Positions 27,640 to 36,315 of a stretch of DNA of 64,000 nucleotides are shown here, piece after piece. The translations under genes and the position numbers were made by a program. The first letter of the stretch is position 1, and each line of letters opens with the position of its first letter. This DNA is from Kistimonas sp964291485 (GTDB taxonomy: Bacteria; Pseudomonadota; Gammaproteobacteria; Pseudomonadales; Endozoicomonadaceae), in assembly GCA_964291485.2 (NCBI GenBank), contig OZ220224.1:434001-498000 (forward strand), in the 5' to 3' direction. The notes beneath the pieces are model-generated. The model saw only the letters and a program-made list of their open reading frames with translations. It ran no database searches and was not told the origin of the DNA.

Positions 27640-27952
27640 TGACCGCTTTCTCCGCTTGCTCACTGGCGCAGTGATTCAAAAGCTGAGTGAGGCTTTCCCC
27701 ATTACTGTCGCAGATCCACGCTTCTTGCTCTTCATTAAAATCAAAATGAAACCCGCCGCTTTTCGCTGCAAGCCATAGCTGGCGCATAACGCCCTGACGG
27801 CTAAGGATAATCTTGCTGTCGTTCTCGAAGGTCAGGGTCAGGATGCCGGCGGAGGTTTCATAGTCGATATCCAGTCCGCTGTCTTCAATGGCATCTTCAA
27901 TAGCGACCATCAGGTCATCCAGCCGGTGGTTGAAGGCATTTTCGCTCATCAT
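27626..27952 (-). CDS. cyaY: iron-sulfur assembly regulator CyaY (frataxin)
   Basis: 108 residues, the normal frataxin size. The first helix carries the acidic ridge (HRLDDLMVAIEDAIEDSGLDID), followed by the beta sheet with LTLTFENDSKIILSRQ and the conserved RQLWLAAKSGGFHFDF. It binds iron and the cysteine desulfurase IscS and tunes Fe-S cluster assembly. It diverges from lptM-lysA-dapF, the usual place in Pseudomonas-type genomes. Start is at the first of two adjacent ATGs. Confidence 0.95.
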   Translation of the reverse strand: MMSENAFNHRLDDLMVAIEDAIEDSGLDIDYETSAGILTLTFENDSKIILSRQGVMRQLWLAAKSGGFHFDFNEEQEAWICDSNGESLTQLLNHCASEQAEKAVSLVF

Positions 27953-28133
27953 GGTGAGGGCTCCACTAATCGTCCGGCACTGAACCGGCCACAGTCATCA
28001 TAACAGGCCGGTTGTCCGGCAAATCAGCGGGCAAACTTAACCGCTTGTCGTACTGCTGGCAATGCCTGTCCACACCGCAGTGTCACAGGTATACTTGCCG
28101 GTTAATACCGATATTCATGTACAGGAGTCCTCA

Positions 28134-28277
28134 ATGAAACGCGTAATGGTGCTGGCGATCCTGGGATTCATGCTCTCAGCCTGTGGTCAGAAAGGCCCGC
28201 TTTACCTGCCGGAAGCGTCCCAGTCTTTGCAGGCCGGTGCGTCGGTGGAGGACAATGTAACGCTGCGGGGGGAGTAG
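28134..28277 (+). CDS. lptM: small lipoprotein LptM (YifL family)
   Basis: 47 residues from the ATG at 28134, which has AGGAG six bases before it; longer upstream starts lack such a site. The lipobox is LSAC, followed by GQKGPLYLP, the defining LptM/LppL motif. In E. coli LptM helps the LptD/E lipopolysaccharide translocon mature. The gene is 7 bases before lysA and belongs to its operon, as in many gammaproteobacteria. Confidence 0.93.
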   Translation: MKRVMVLAILGFMLSACGQKGPLYLPEASQSLQAGASVEDNVTLRGE

Positions 28278-28284
28278 CCGTTTC

Positions 28285-29529
28285 ATGAGCCCATTTACCT
28301 ATAAGAATGGCGAACTCTACGCCGAGGGTGTGCCGGTCAGCGCGATTGCCGAGGCGGTTGGTACACCGGTCTATATCTATTCACGTGATGAACTGGAAGC
28401 CCGTTACCTCGCCTATGCCCAGACGCTGGAAGGTATGCCCGGGATGATCTGCTACGCGGTCAAGGCCAATGGCAACCTGGCGGTGCTGAATGTGCTGGCC
28501 CGATTGGGCGCCGGATTTGATATCGTGTCAGTCGGCGAGCTGGAAAAGGTTATCGCTGCCGGTGGTGATCCGGCGCGGGTGGTGTTCTCCGGTGTGGGCA
28601 AGCGGGCTGATGAACTGGCCCGGGCGCTGGAAGCCGGTGTGTATTGCTTCAATGTGGAATCTGAACCGGAACTGGAACGACTGCAGGCGGTAGCCGCAGA
28701 CGCTGGCAAGGTGGCCCGCATTTCACTGCGTGTCAATCCGGATGTTGATGCCAGGACCCATCCTTATATTTCGACCGGCTTGAAAGAGAACAAGTTTGGC
28801 ATTGCCATTGAACGGGCTGAGGCGGTGTATGAAAAGGCCGCCGCCATGCCCAATCTTGATGTCAGTGGTGTGGACTGCCATATCGGTTCCCAGCTCACCA
28901 CCATCGCGCCATTCCTGGATGCGTTGGATCTGCTGCTCGGGTTGATTGACCGTCTGGCTGAGAAAGGTATCACCATTCGTCACCTGGACCTTGGCGGTGG
29001 TCTAGGTATTACCTATCAGAACGAAGAGCCGCCGGCACCGGACGTTTATCTGGCCGCTGTTCGCGATCGTCTGGGCGACCGCAATCTGGAACTGATCCTG
29101 GAACCCGGTCGTTCCATCGCCGGCAATGCAGGCATCCTGCTGACCCGGGTTGAAATGCTCAAGCATACTGAACACAAGCAGTTTGCCATTGTGGATGCGG
29201 CGATGAATGACCTGATCCGGCCTTCTCTCTATGGCGGCTGGCATGATATCCAGCCGGTCAAACTGAATGATGGCGAAGCTCAGTGCTACGACATTGTTGG
29301 TCCGGTCTGCGAAAGCACGGATTTCCTGGGCAAGGAGCGTATGCTCAGCCTGGCGGAAGGTGACCTGCTGGCGATCCATTCGGCCGGCGCCTACTGTATG
29401 GGAATGGCGTCCAATTACAATGTGCGCTGCCGACCGCCGGAAGTTATGGTCGATGGCGAGGCGTACCACGTGGTGCGTCAGAGGGAAACACTGGAAGCAC
29501 TGCTGGCGGCGGAGTCTCTGCTGCCCTGA
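28285..29529 (+). CDS. lysA: diaminopimelate decarboxylase
   Basis: 414 residues, expected length. PLP-dependent alanine-racemase-fold enzyme making L-lysine from meso-diaminopimelate. The PLP-binding lysine is in ICYAVKANGN; HIGSQLT, LDLGGGLGI and EPGRSI are the family motifs. CESTDFLG near the C-terminus supplies the substrate-site Cys from the partner subunit. Lies between lptM and dapF in one operon. Confidence 0.97.
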   Translation: MSPFTYKNGELYAEGVPVSAIAEAVGTPVYIYSRDELEARYLAYAQTLEGMPGMICYAVKANGNLAVLNVLARLGAGFDIVSVGELEKVIAAGGDPARVVFSGVGKRADELARALEAGVYCFNVESEPELERLQAVAADAGKVARISLRVNPDVDARTHPYISTGLKENKFGIAIERAEAVYEKAAAMPNLDVSGVDCHIGSQLTTIAPFLDALDLLLGLIDRLAEKGITIRHLDLGGGLGITYQNEEPPAPDVYLAAVRDRLGDRNLELILEPGRSIAGNAGILLTRVEMLKHTEHKQFAIVDAAMNDLIRPSLYGGWHDIQPVKLNDGEAQCYDIVGPVCESTDFLGKERMLSLAEGDLLAIHSAGAYCMGMASNYNVRCRPPEVMVDGEAYHVVRQRETLEALLAAESLLP

Positions 29530-29539
29530 AGGGGACCTT

Positions 29540-30370
29540 ATGCTGTTACGGTTTACAAAGATGCACGGACTGGGCAATGACTTCATGGTGGTCGACATGG
29601 TCACCCAGAGCGTGCGTCTGTCCCCTGAACAGATCCGTGACCTGGCGGACCGGCGCTTTGGCATCGGTTTCGACCAGTTGCTGCTGGTGGAACCACCCGG
29701 CCGGCCGGAGATGGATTTTCGCTACCGGATCTTCAATGCCGATGGCGGTGAAGTTGAACAGTGTGGGAATGGCGCGCGCTGTTTTGCGCGCTTTGTCCGC
29801 GACAAGAAGCTGACCGTCAAGGAACTGATCCGGGTCGAAACCGCCAGGGGCAATATTGAACTTCGGGTCGAAAAGAATGGTGATATTACCGTCAATATGG
29901 GGGAGCCGATCCTTGACCCCTGGGATATCCCCTTCAAAACGGACCGGCAGGCGATCACCTATAACCTGGAAGTGGACGGACGGGAGCTGGAGATTGCGGC
30001 GGTTTCCATGGGCAATCCCCATGCGGTACTGCAGGTCGAGGATGTGGACAGTGCGCCTGTCGAAAAGCTCGGCCCGGTGATCCAGCGGCATGTCCGTTTC
30101 CCTGAGCGATGTAATGCCGGCTTCATGGAAATCGTTAACCCTGCTGAGATTCGTCTGCGCGTCTATGAGCGTGGTGTTGGCGAAACGCTGGCCTGTGGTA
30201 CCGGTGCTTGTGCAGCCGTCGTGGCAGGTCGGTTACGGGGGATGCTGGAAGAAACTGTGATGGTCACATTACCCGGTGGCTCACTGTCCATTACCTGGAA
30301 AGGTGAAGGGTATCCAGTCATGATGACGGGGCCTGCCTCGCGGGTCTATGAAGGACAGACGCGCGTATAG
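29540..30370 (+). CDS. dapF: diaminopimelate epimerase
   Basis: 276 residues from the ATG at 29540, ten bases after lysA. Converts LL- to meso-diaminopimelate with two catalytic Cys, one in EQCGNGARC and the other in LACGTGACAA. FTKMHGLGNDF at the N-terminus is invariant in the family. It supplies both peptidoglycan cross-links and the LysA substrate. Confidence 0.97.
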   Translation: MLLRFTKMHGLGNDFMVVDMVTQSVRLSPEQIRDLADRRFGIGFDQLLLVEPPGRPEMDFRYRIFNADGGEVEQCGNGARCFARFVRDKKLTVKELIRVETARGNIELRVEKNGDITVNMGEPILDPWDIPFKTDRQAITYNLEVDGRELEIAAVSMGNPHAVLQVEDVDSAPVEKLGPVIQRHVRFPERCNAGFMEIVNPAEIRLRVYERGVGETLACGTGACAAVVAGRLRGMLEETVMVTLPGGSLSITWKGEGYPVMMTGPASRVYEGQTRV

Positions 30371-30746
30371 GTTGTATACAGCCGTGTTGTACAGGTATCT
30401 GCACACTGCCGGGCAAATACAATAACAACCATGTCTGGCAGGGGTGTTTGTTGTAACGACTGACGAGGTCGTTATGCCAATCCCGGTTTAATCCGTATAC
30501 ATTCAATGGCCTTGTCGGAATCGGCCGAAGATTTTTAAGCAGTCGAAGGTTTCAGGGATGCGCCGGTTTCGCCAAGGATCCTGTTGATTACTTATTTATT
30601 CTTTTTTAACGGTGATTGATCTTGGCGATGTTTTGACAACTCATTCTGCTGGATCGTTGTCAGCGAAACTCGCCACGTTGTCAGTGCGCGATATCAACAC
30701 TTTGTTATGCTCACTGCGCAATTTATACAACGGAGGTGAAGGGATA
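30371..30746. other. non-coding gap after dapF
   Basis: 376 bases with stops in all useful frames and no RNA gene, terminator with U-run or repeat that I can recognise. A weak frame starting at 30612 merges into the coiled-coil gene, but the better ribosome site is at 30747. Confidence 0.4.
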
Positions 30747-31094
30747 ATGGCGCAGGATAGCGAGACTCTGACTCAGGGGATAAAGTACGACGATACTCAC
30801 AAGGTTGCCGTATTGATACAGGAAGTGGCCCGCTTGCTGTTGGATGAACGGCAGCAGTTTAGCCAGCGGGTGGAAAAGCATTTCCGCCAGCTGGAGCAAC
30901 GTATGATTCAGTTGGAGCAGGGCATGACGCCTTCAAACGATCCACGCAACCAGCCAACGCTGCGATTTGATCAACTGGAAAACCGTCTGGATCAGCAGAT
31001 TGAGCGACTTAACCGGTTGGAGAAATTGTTGTTTCGGATTGATCAGCGCTTTGCCATGCTGGAGCAGTTATTGACCCAAACACTGGTGCGCTAA
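30747..31094 (+). CDS. small coiled-coil protein between dapF and the DUF484 gene
   Basis: 115 residues from the ATG at 30747 (GGAGGTG eight bases upstream); an in-frame start at 30612 would add 45 residues. From residue 20 on it is almost wholly heptad repeats, e.g. FRQLEQRMIQLEQGM and LENRLDQQIERLNRLEKLLFRIDQRF. There is no signal peptide or membrane segment. The usual dapF-DUF484-xerC order is broken here by this gene and two AT-rich gaps, so it appears to be an insertion. Function unknown. Confidence 0.65.
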   Translation: MAQDSETLTQGIKYDDTHKVAVLIQEVARLLLDERQQFSQRVEKHFRQLEQRMIQLEQGMTPSNDPRNQPTLRFDQLENRLDQQIERLNRLEKLLFRIDQRFAMLEQLLTQTLVR

Positions 31095-31415
31095 TCAGTC
31101 TGGGGTTTACTGTATGTTGTTGTAATTCCATTAGCTTATTCCTTGTCCTGTAAGATGACAGACTCTCTGCTAAATGAGCAACAATCATTGCAGCAGAGAC
31201 TATAGTGTGTAGCAAGTTGATCGGTTGTCTGCTGTTTGTATTCGTAGTTGTATGATTGACGGAATGCTAGGAAGATTGCATTTGTGTTTAGAGACGAAAT
31301 GTCGTTCAAGGCTTTATCAAGGATTGCTTATTTCTAAATTCTACAACAGTGCAAAAATTATCAATCGTCAGTATGATTTTCCCTGATCATTACGGTTAGG
31401 CATACGGGATCATCC
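31095..31415. other. AT-rich intergenic region upstream of the DUF484 gene
   Basis: 321 bases without a credible coding frame. It probably holds the promoter of the DUF484-xerC-yigB operon; no convincing -35/-10 pair could be chosen. Confidence 0.4.
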
Positions 31416-32111
31416 ATGGACAAACAGGGGCGGCAGAAGTCAGCCACGGGGCTGATGGCTGACGAGGTAGCAGATTACCTCAAACAGAATCCGGACTATT
31501 TTCATCATCGGGATGACCTGCTGGCCGAACTCTCTATTCCCCATCAGCGTGGCGACACCATCTCTCTGGTTGAGCGACAGGTGACACTGTTACGTGAACG
31601 CAATAATGAATTAACTCTGCGGCTGGGCAGTCTGGTGACAATTGCCCGTGATAACGACCAGTTGTTTGAACAGTGTCGTCGGCTGCTGTTGGCGCTGATG
31701 GAGTCCGATACGCTGGATCAGGTGGCGGATACCCTTGAAGACAGTCTGTTGCACGATTTTCAGATTGATTACTGCAGCTTTATCCTGATCAGTGATCGCC
31801 CCCTGGAAACCCGGGTCCGAGTCTGCCGCGAGCGGGATCTCAGCGGGCATGTTCGAGATCTGCTAAGCCGCAATATGCAGGGCAACCGTACGGTCTGTGG
31901 ACGGCTGCGTGCCGATGAAGCGGCTTTCCTTTTTCACGGTCATGCCAGCATGATCGCATCAGCGGCTGTAACACCGCTTCATTATCACGAACGGCTGGGT
32001 ATCCTGGCACTGGGTAGCCGACAGACTGTGCAGTTCCGAGCCGGTGTCGATACGTTGTTTGTTCGCTTTATCGCGGATGCATTGGGGCGCATCCTTGGGC
32101 GGCTGATGTGA
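31416..32111 (+). CDS. DUF484 family (GAF-like) protein
   Basis: 231 residues. VADYLKQNPDYFHHRDDLLAELSIPHQRGDTISLVERQ is the DUF484 signature, followed by a GAF-like domain to LGSRQTVQFRAGVDTLFVRFIAD. The family is conserved directly upstream of xerC across gammaproteobacteria, and its biochemical role is not established. The stop codon overlaps the GTG start of xerC, indicating translational coupling. Confidence 0.92.
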   Translation: MDKQGRQKSATGLMADEVADYLKQNPDYFHHRDDLLAELSIPHQRGDTISLVERQVTLLRERNNELTLRLGSLVTIARDNDQLFEQCRRLLLALMESDTLDQVADTLEDSLLHDFQIDYCSFILISDRPLETRVRVCRERDLSGHVRDLLSRNMQGNRTVCGRLRADEAAFLFHGHASMIASAAVTPLHYHERLGILALGSRQTVQFRAGVDTLFVRFIADALGRILGRLM

Positions 32112-33103
32112 GTGCATCGGACAAGGGCTCAGACAACCTGCCCAGTAAAAACGTACACACTGCCAATAACGAAAATCCATCGGAAAACAAACCATCGTCA
32201 TCGGCCATGAACCAGGCAGTTGACGCTTATCTTAGTTTTCTGCGCTATGAAAAAGGCCTTGCCGCAAACACCTGTGCGGCCTATCAGCGTGATATTCAGA
32301 AACTCTCGCTGTTGGCTACCGGGCTGGTCATCGAAAAGTGGCCCGCACTGACTGCAGAACACCTGCGTCGTTGCCTGGCGGCACTGAACCGAGAAGGCTT
32401 ATCCCCCAGAAGTCTGCATCGCTGGTTATCTGCCGTACGACAGTTTTTCGATTTCCTGATGCGCGAAGGTATCTGCCACAGTAATCCGGGGTTGCAGGTA
32501 CAGGCCCCGAAACGACCGAAGAAATTGCCGGATACCCTGGATACGGATCAGCTTGCCGGTGTGCTGGATGCTACACCAGACTCTCCGCTGTCGATCAGGG
32601 ACCATGCCATGATGGAGTTGTTCTACTCCTCCGGCTTACGGCTTGCAGAACTGGTGGCTCTGGACCTGGTGGACCTGGATCTTGATGAAGGTGTGGTGCG
32701 TGTTGTCGGAAAAGGCAGCAAGGAGCGGATCGTGCCGGTCGGCAGTAAAGCCCGAAACGCGATTCAGCAGTGGTTGACGGTGCGTCGGGACATGGCGCAG
32801 GATGGAGAAAACGCCGTATTTATTGCCCGTGGGGGCCAACGGATCAGCCGACGTCAGGTGCAGGTTCGGGTGAAAGCATGGGGATTGCAGCAGGGGCTGG
32901 ATGGCAACCTGCATCCGCACAAACTCAGGCACTCTTTTGCCAGCCATTTGCTGGAATCCAGTGGCGAGTTGCGGGCCGTGCAGGAACTGCTGGGACATAG
33001 CGATATTTCCACGACACAGATCTACACTCACCTAGATTTTCAGCACCTGGCAAACGTCTATGACCGGGCACACCCGCGAGCACGGAAGAAGGACGACGAA
33101 TGA
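32108..33103 (+). CDS. xerC: tyrosine recombinase XerC
   Basis: 331 residues from the GTG at 32108, overlapping the preceding stop; an ATG at 32207 gives 298 residues, nearer the family norm. The catalytic set is R178 (SSGLRLAEL), K202, H271 and R274 (HKLRHSFASH), H297 (LLGHSDI) and Y306 (TQIYTHL). It acts with XerD at dif to resolve chromosome dimers at division. Its last bases overlap the start of the HAD gene (ATGA). Confidence 0.95.
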   Translation: MSASDKGSDNLPSKNVHTANNENPSENKPSSSAMNQAVDAYLSFLRYEKGLAANTCAAYQRDIQKLSLLATGLVIEKWPALTAEHLRRCLAALNREGLSPRSLHRWLSAVRQFFDFLMREGICHSNPGLQVQAPKRPKKLPDTLDTDQLAGVLDATPDSPLSIRDHAMMELFYSSGLRLAELVALDLVDLDLDEGVVRVVGKGSKERIVPVGSKARNAIQQWLTVRRDMAQDGENAVFIARGGQRISRRQVQVRVKAWGLQQGLDGNLHPHKLRHSFASHLLESSGELRAVQELLGHSDISTTQIYTHLDFQHLANVYDRAHPRARKKDDE

Positions 33104-33810
33104 CTCTTAAGCTGATTACCTTCGATCTGGACGATACCTTGTGGGACAACCTGGTCGTCATCAAGGAAGCCGTACGCCAATGCTATAGCTGGCTGTTGGA
33201 CAACTACCCCAAGTTGGCAGAGCATTATGATCTTGAAGGGTTGGATACCCTGAAAAACCGCTTTCGTGAACAGTACCCGGAGTTCCGGCATCAGGTCAGT
33301 CGTGCCCGTATCATTGGCATGGAGATAGCGCTGGAAGAGGCGGGCTACGATCGTGAAGAGGTTGTCGCCGGTGCTGAGGCCGCCTTTGAGATTTTCAGTC
33401 AGTGGCGGCGGCGTATTGCTTATTACCCCGGTGTATTGGAAACACTGGAATATCTGCATGAGCACTACACACTAGCGGCGCTGACCAATGGCAATATTGA
33501 AATGGCTAACCTGCAGATTGAGCACTTCTTTGATTTTGTCCTGAAAGCCGAGGATATCAACAGCAGCAAGCCTGATCCGCTGATGTATCAGCTGGCTATG
33601 GAACAGGCTGATGTGACGGCTGACGAAATGCTGCATATAGGCGACAGTCCGAAGAACGATGTTCTGGCTGCCAAACAACTGGGTATTCATACGGTCTGGT
33701 TTAATCCACAGGATGAAACCTGGGCGCACGATATGCGTCCGGATTATGTCATCAAGTCGATTTCTGAACTGCGCAATATCGTCACGCCCAGCGGTCTGAT
33801 CAATCATTAA
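33100..33810 (+). CDS. yigB: HAD-superfamily phosphatase YigB
   Basis: 236 residues. HAD motif I FDLDDTLWDN, motif II LTNGN, motif III Lys in SSKPDP and motif IV HIGDSPKNDV are all present, with the helical cap expected of subfamily IA. E. coli YigB dephosphorylates FMN and other small phosphates. The start overlaps the xerC stop by four bases, the conserved xerC-yigB arrangement. Confidence 0.92.
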   Translation: MTLKLITFDLDDTLWDNLVVIKEAVRQCYSWLLDNYPKLAEHYDLEGLDTLKNRFREQYPEFRHQVSRARIIGMEIALEEAGYDREEVVAGAEAAFEIFSQWRRRIAYYPGVLETLEYLHEHYTLAALTNGNIEMANLQIEHFFDFVLKAEDINSSKPDPLMYQLAMEQADVTADEMLHIGDSPKNDVLAAKQLGIHTVWFNPQDETWAHDMRPDYVIKSISELRNIVTPSGLINH

Positions 33811-33930
33811 GTACCGGTACAAAATAATCCCATGTTTTCTCACTCCATCAGCCAACAGAACGTGGGCTGATAGACTGAGCAAATATGGAGATGGGGCGTT
33901 ACTATTTTTCTTTTAAACTTCGGTGGGCGT

Positions 33931-34593
33931 TTATTGCTTTTCCAGCCCCTGTTCCCAGAAAGCAATTTCCATACGGGTGGCATCGCGGAAAATCCGGTCA
34001 AGTTTACGACCCTGCTGGCTGTCTACAGGAATCTCTTTCATCATCGTGTCCAGTGACCGGATTTCATCCATAGCCAGTTGCTGAAAGGTTTCACCGGCAT
34101 ACATATCGATCCAGGCGATGTAGGGATTGTTCTCCCGGGCCGTAAACGATTGTTGCGGTAGCCAGGCGCCGATCTCGGCGTAACCCAATGCACAGGGCGC
34201 CAGCGCGACATAGAGTTCCGTCAGGCTGCCGGACTGGCCGATATCCAGCACCAGCCGGGTATAGGCGACGGTGCCACTGTCTTCCTCAATATTCTCCAGA
34301 TCCTGTTCCGAAATACCCCATTCCTGGCAGTAAGCGACATGCAGGCTGGTTTCATGCTCCAGCAGGCCGGTCAGTGCTGACAAAGGGCGATGCATGGCAG
34401 AAAAACTGTCGCATTTATAAATTGCCAGCGCATAGGCGCGTGCAAAGTGTTTCAGAAAAAGATAATCCTGAATCAGGTAGTGCCTGAATGCGTTGTCAGG
34501 TAATGTTCCGTCGCCCAGCTGTCGGACAAAGCGGTGTTGGGTGTATTCCTGCCAGAGGGATTGATTGGCGGTGATCAGGTCAGAAACATTCAT
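33931..34593 (-). CDS. tenA: TenA family aminopyrimidine aminohydrolase/thiaminase II
   Basis: 220 residues from the ATG at 34593; a TTG at 34605 is possible but unlikely. Helical TenA fold with FRHYLIQDYLFLKHFARAYALA, LLEHETSLHVAY and AALPCALGYAEIG-like ALAPCALGYAEIG. The catalytic Cys expected in the middle of TenA-C proteins is seen in PC(A)LGY. The C-terminal Glu lies in FWEQ. It salvages the HMP pyrimidine of degraded thiamin. It sits downstream of the NCS1 permease on the same strand and may share its transcript. Confidence 0.9.
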   Translation of the reverse strand: MNVSDLITANQSLWQEYTQHRFVRQLGDGTLPDNAFRHYLIQDYLFLKHFARAYALAIYKCDSFSAMHRPLSALTGLLEHETSLHVAYCQEWGISEQDLENIEEDSGTVAYTRLVLDIGQSGSLTELYVALAPCALGYAEIGAWLPQQSFTARENNPYIAWIDMYAGETFQQLAMDEIRSLDTMMKEIPVDSQQGRKLDRIFRDATRMEIAFWEQGLEKQ

Positions 34594-34679
34594 GGTGGGA
34601 GTCAATGGCCAGCAATGGATTTGCCCGAAATCCTAGCCATGAACTGGTTGAATTGCACGGATTAATATAGGAGGACATG

Positions 34680-34707
34680 GCCGGTTTGTCGTTGGAGACA
34701 AACCGGC
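34680..34707. terminator. strong hairpin between the permease and tenA
   Basis: GCCGGTTTGTC, loop GTTGGA, GACAAACCGGC: an 11-bp perfect stem just past the permease stop codon. There is no U-run on either strand, so it may be a processing or weak termination signal. Confidence 0.5.
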
Positions 34708-34714
34708 TGGTGCC

Positions 34715-36265
34715 TTATATGACTTCTGCGCTCAGTGCCTCACTGCGGCTGTCGGCAGACGTATGACGTGAGTTGTCATTATCACTGTCTTGTGAGGGGG
34801 CAGACGGCGCCTGTGTTTTACTAAAGGCGTAGTAGAGCACACCTCCCAGCAGGGAGCCGGTAAACCAGCCATAGTTGTAAAACCACATCATAGACTGGCT
34901 GATGATTGCCGTAACGGTCAGGGCGACCGGAATGGTAAAAGCGAGCATGGCTGCCGGATTGACCAATGGGTAGCGCCCCCCCTGACGATACAGATCCACC
35001 AAATTTAACTGCTGTTTCTTGATAATGAAGTAATCCACGATCATGATCCCGGCAATCGGTCCCAGCAGGCTGGAATAACCCAGTAGCCAGCCGGTATACA
35101 GGGCTTCAACACTGGTTGTTGAAGTGATCAAATCCAGCTTTCGTAGAAGCTCCCATCCCATCAGCAGGATGCCCACCAGACCGGTCAGCAGAACCCCACG
35201 TTTTCCATCAATCAGTTTCGGGGCGATGTTCTGGAAATCGTTGGTCGGTGACACAATATTTGCAGCGGTATTGGTGGAGATGGTGGCAATAATGATCATC
35301 AGCATCGCTATAACGACCACTGCCGTGTTATCGATTTTTCCAATCAGGCTGACCGGATCGGAAATGGTCTGGCCAACCAGAGTGTGCGAAGCTGCTGTCA
35401 GTACTACGCCCAGTGCCGCAAAGAAAAACATGGTTAATGGCAGTCCCAGTGCCTGACCCAGAAGCTGGTCTTTTTGAGAACGTACAAAACGACTGAAGTC
35501 AGGAATGTTCAGGGAGAGGGTGGCCCAGAATCCAACCATGGCGGTCAGCCCACCGAAGAAATATCCCCAGACACTGTCGCCTTCCGGACGGTTGGCAGGC
35601 GTTGCGAACAAGGCGGCAACATCGATTTTGGGCAGTGCCCAGATCATCAGACCAATACCCACAATCAGCAGCAGGGGGGCGGAAAAACTTTCCAGCTTGC
35701 GTATTGCTTCAGAGCCACGAATGACAACGTAAAGGTTTAATGCTAGAAACAGAAAGAAACCAATGACTTCACCGGTTCCGCCAAGCGAGGCCCAGCTGTC
35801 AGACAATGCTGACAACATCAGGTGGATAGCCAGTCCACCAAACAGGGTCTGGATACCGAACCATCCACAGGCAACAACGGCACGTATCAGGCAGGGAAGG
35901 TTGGAACCCCGCAGGCCAAACGACGAACGCAGGACAACCGGAAACGGAATACCGTAGCGGGTACCGCTGAAGGCATTAAGCATCAGGGGAATCAAAACAA
36001 TGATATTAGCCAGCAGGATAGTCAGCAGCGCTTCGGTGACGGACAAGCCAAAGTAGGCGGTTAACACCCCACCCAATGTATACGTCGGTACACAGATGGC
36101 CATACCCACCCACAGGGAGGCGACATGACTGGTTTTCCAGGTACGTTCTTCTAGGCGGGTGGGTGCAATATCATCGTTAAATAACGGGCTTTTCTTTATA
36201 TCCTCGCCAACCTCTAATTCAAAAAAATCACCACGTGCTTTCATGGATGATCGCTGCTCGCTCAT
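34715..36265 (-). CDS. NCS1-family nucleobase/hydantoin permease
   Basis: 516 residues from the ATG at 36265, which has AGGGAGG five bases upstream. About twelve membrane segments. RTWKTSHVASLWVGMAICVPTYTLG and PFPVVLRSSFGLRGSNLPCLIRAVVACGWFGIQT are NCS1 (Fur/PucI/CodB-like) signatures. It is the inner-membrane importer of the pyrimidine-catabolic cluster; uracil, thymine, dihydropyrimidine or hydantoin are the likely substrates, and exact specificity cannot be read from the sequence. HMP import is a second possibility, because tenA follows directly. Confidence 0.9.
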   Translation of the reverse strand: MSEQRSSMKARGDFFELEVGEDIKKSPLFNDDIAPTRLEERTWKTSHVASLWVGMAICVPTYTLGGVLTAYFGLSVTEALLTILLANIIVLIPLMLNAFSGTRYGIPFPVVLRSSFGLRGSNLPCLIRAVVACGWFGIQTLFGGLAIHLMLSALSDSWASLGGTGEVIGFFLFLALNLYVVIRGSEAIRKLESFSAPLLLIVGIGLMIWALPKIDVAALFATPANRPEGDSVWGYFFGGLTAMVGFWATLSLNIPDFSRFVRSQKDQLLGQALGLPLTMFFFAALGVVLTAASHTLVGQTISDPVSLIGKIDNTAVVVIAMLMIIIATISTNTAANIVSPTNDFQNIAPKLIDGKRGVLLTGLVGILLMGWELLRKLDLITSTTSVEALYTGWLLGYSSLLGPIAGIMIVDYFIIKKQQLNLVDLYRQGGRYPLVNPAAMLAFTIPVALTVTAIISQSMMWFYNYGWFTGSLLGGVLYYAFSKTQAPSAPSQDSDNDNSRHTSADSRSEALSAEVI

Positions 36266-36315
36266 GACTGCCTCCCTTGTCATTCATTATTCTGTGGGTA
36301 GCGGGTTAACCGTTG

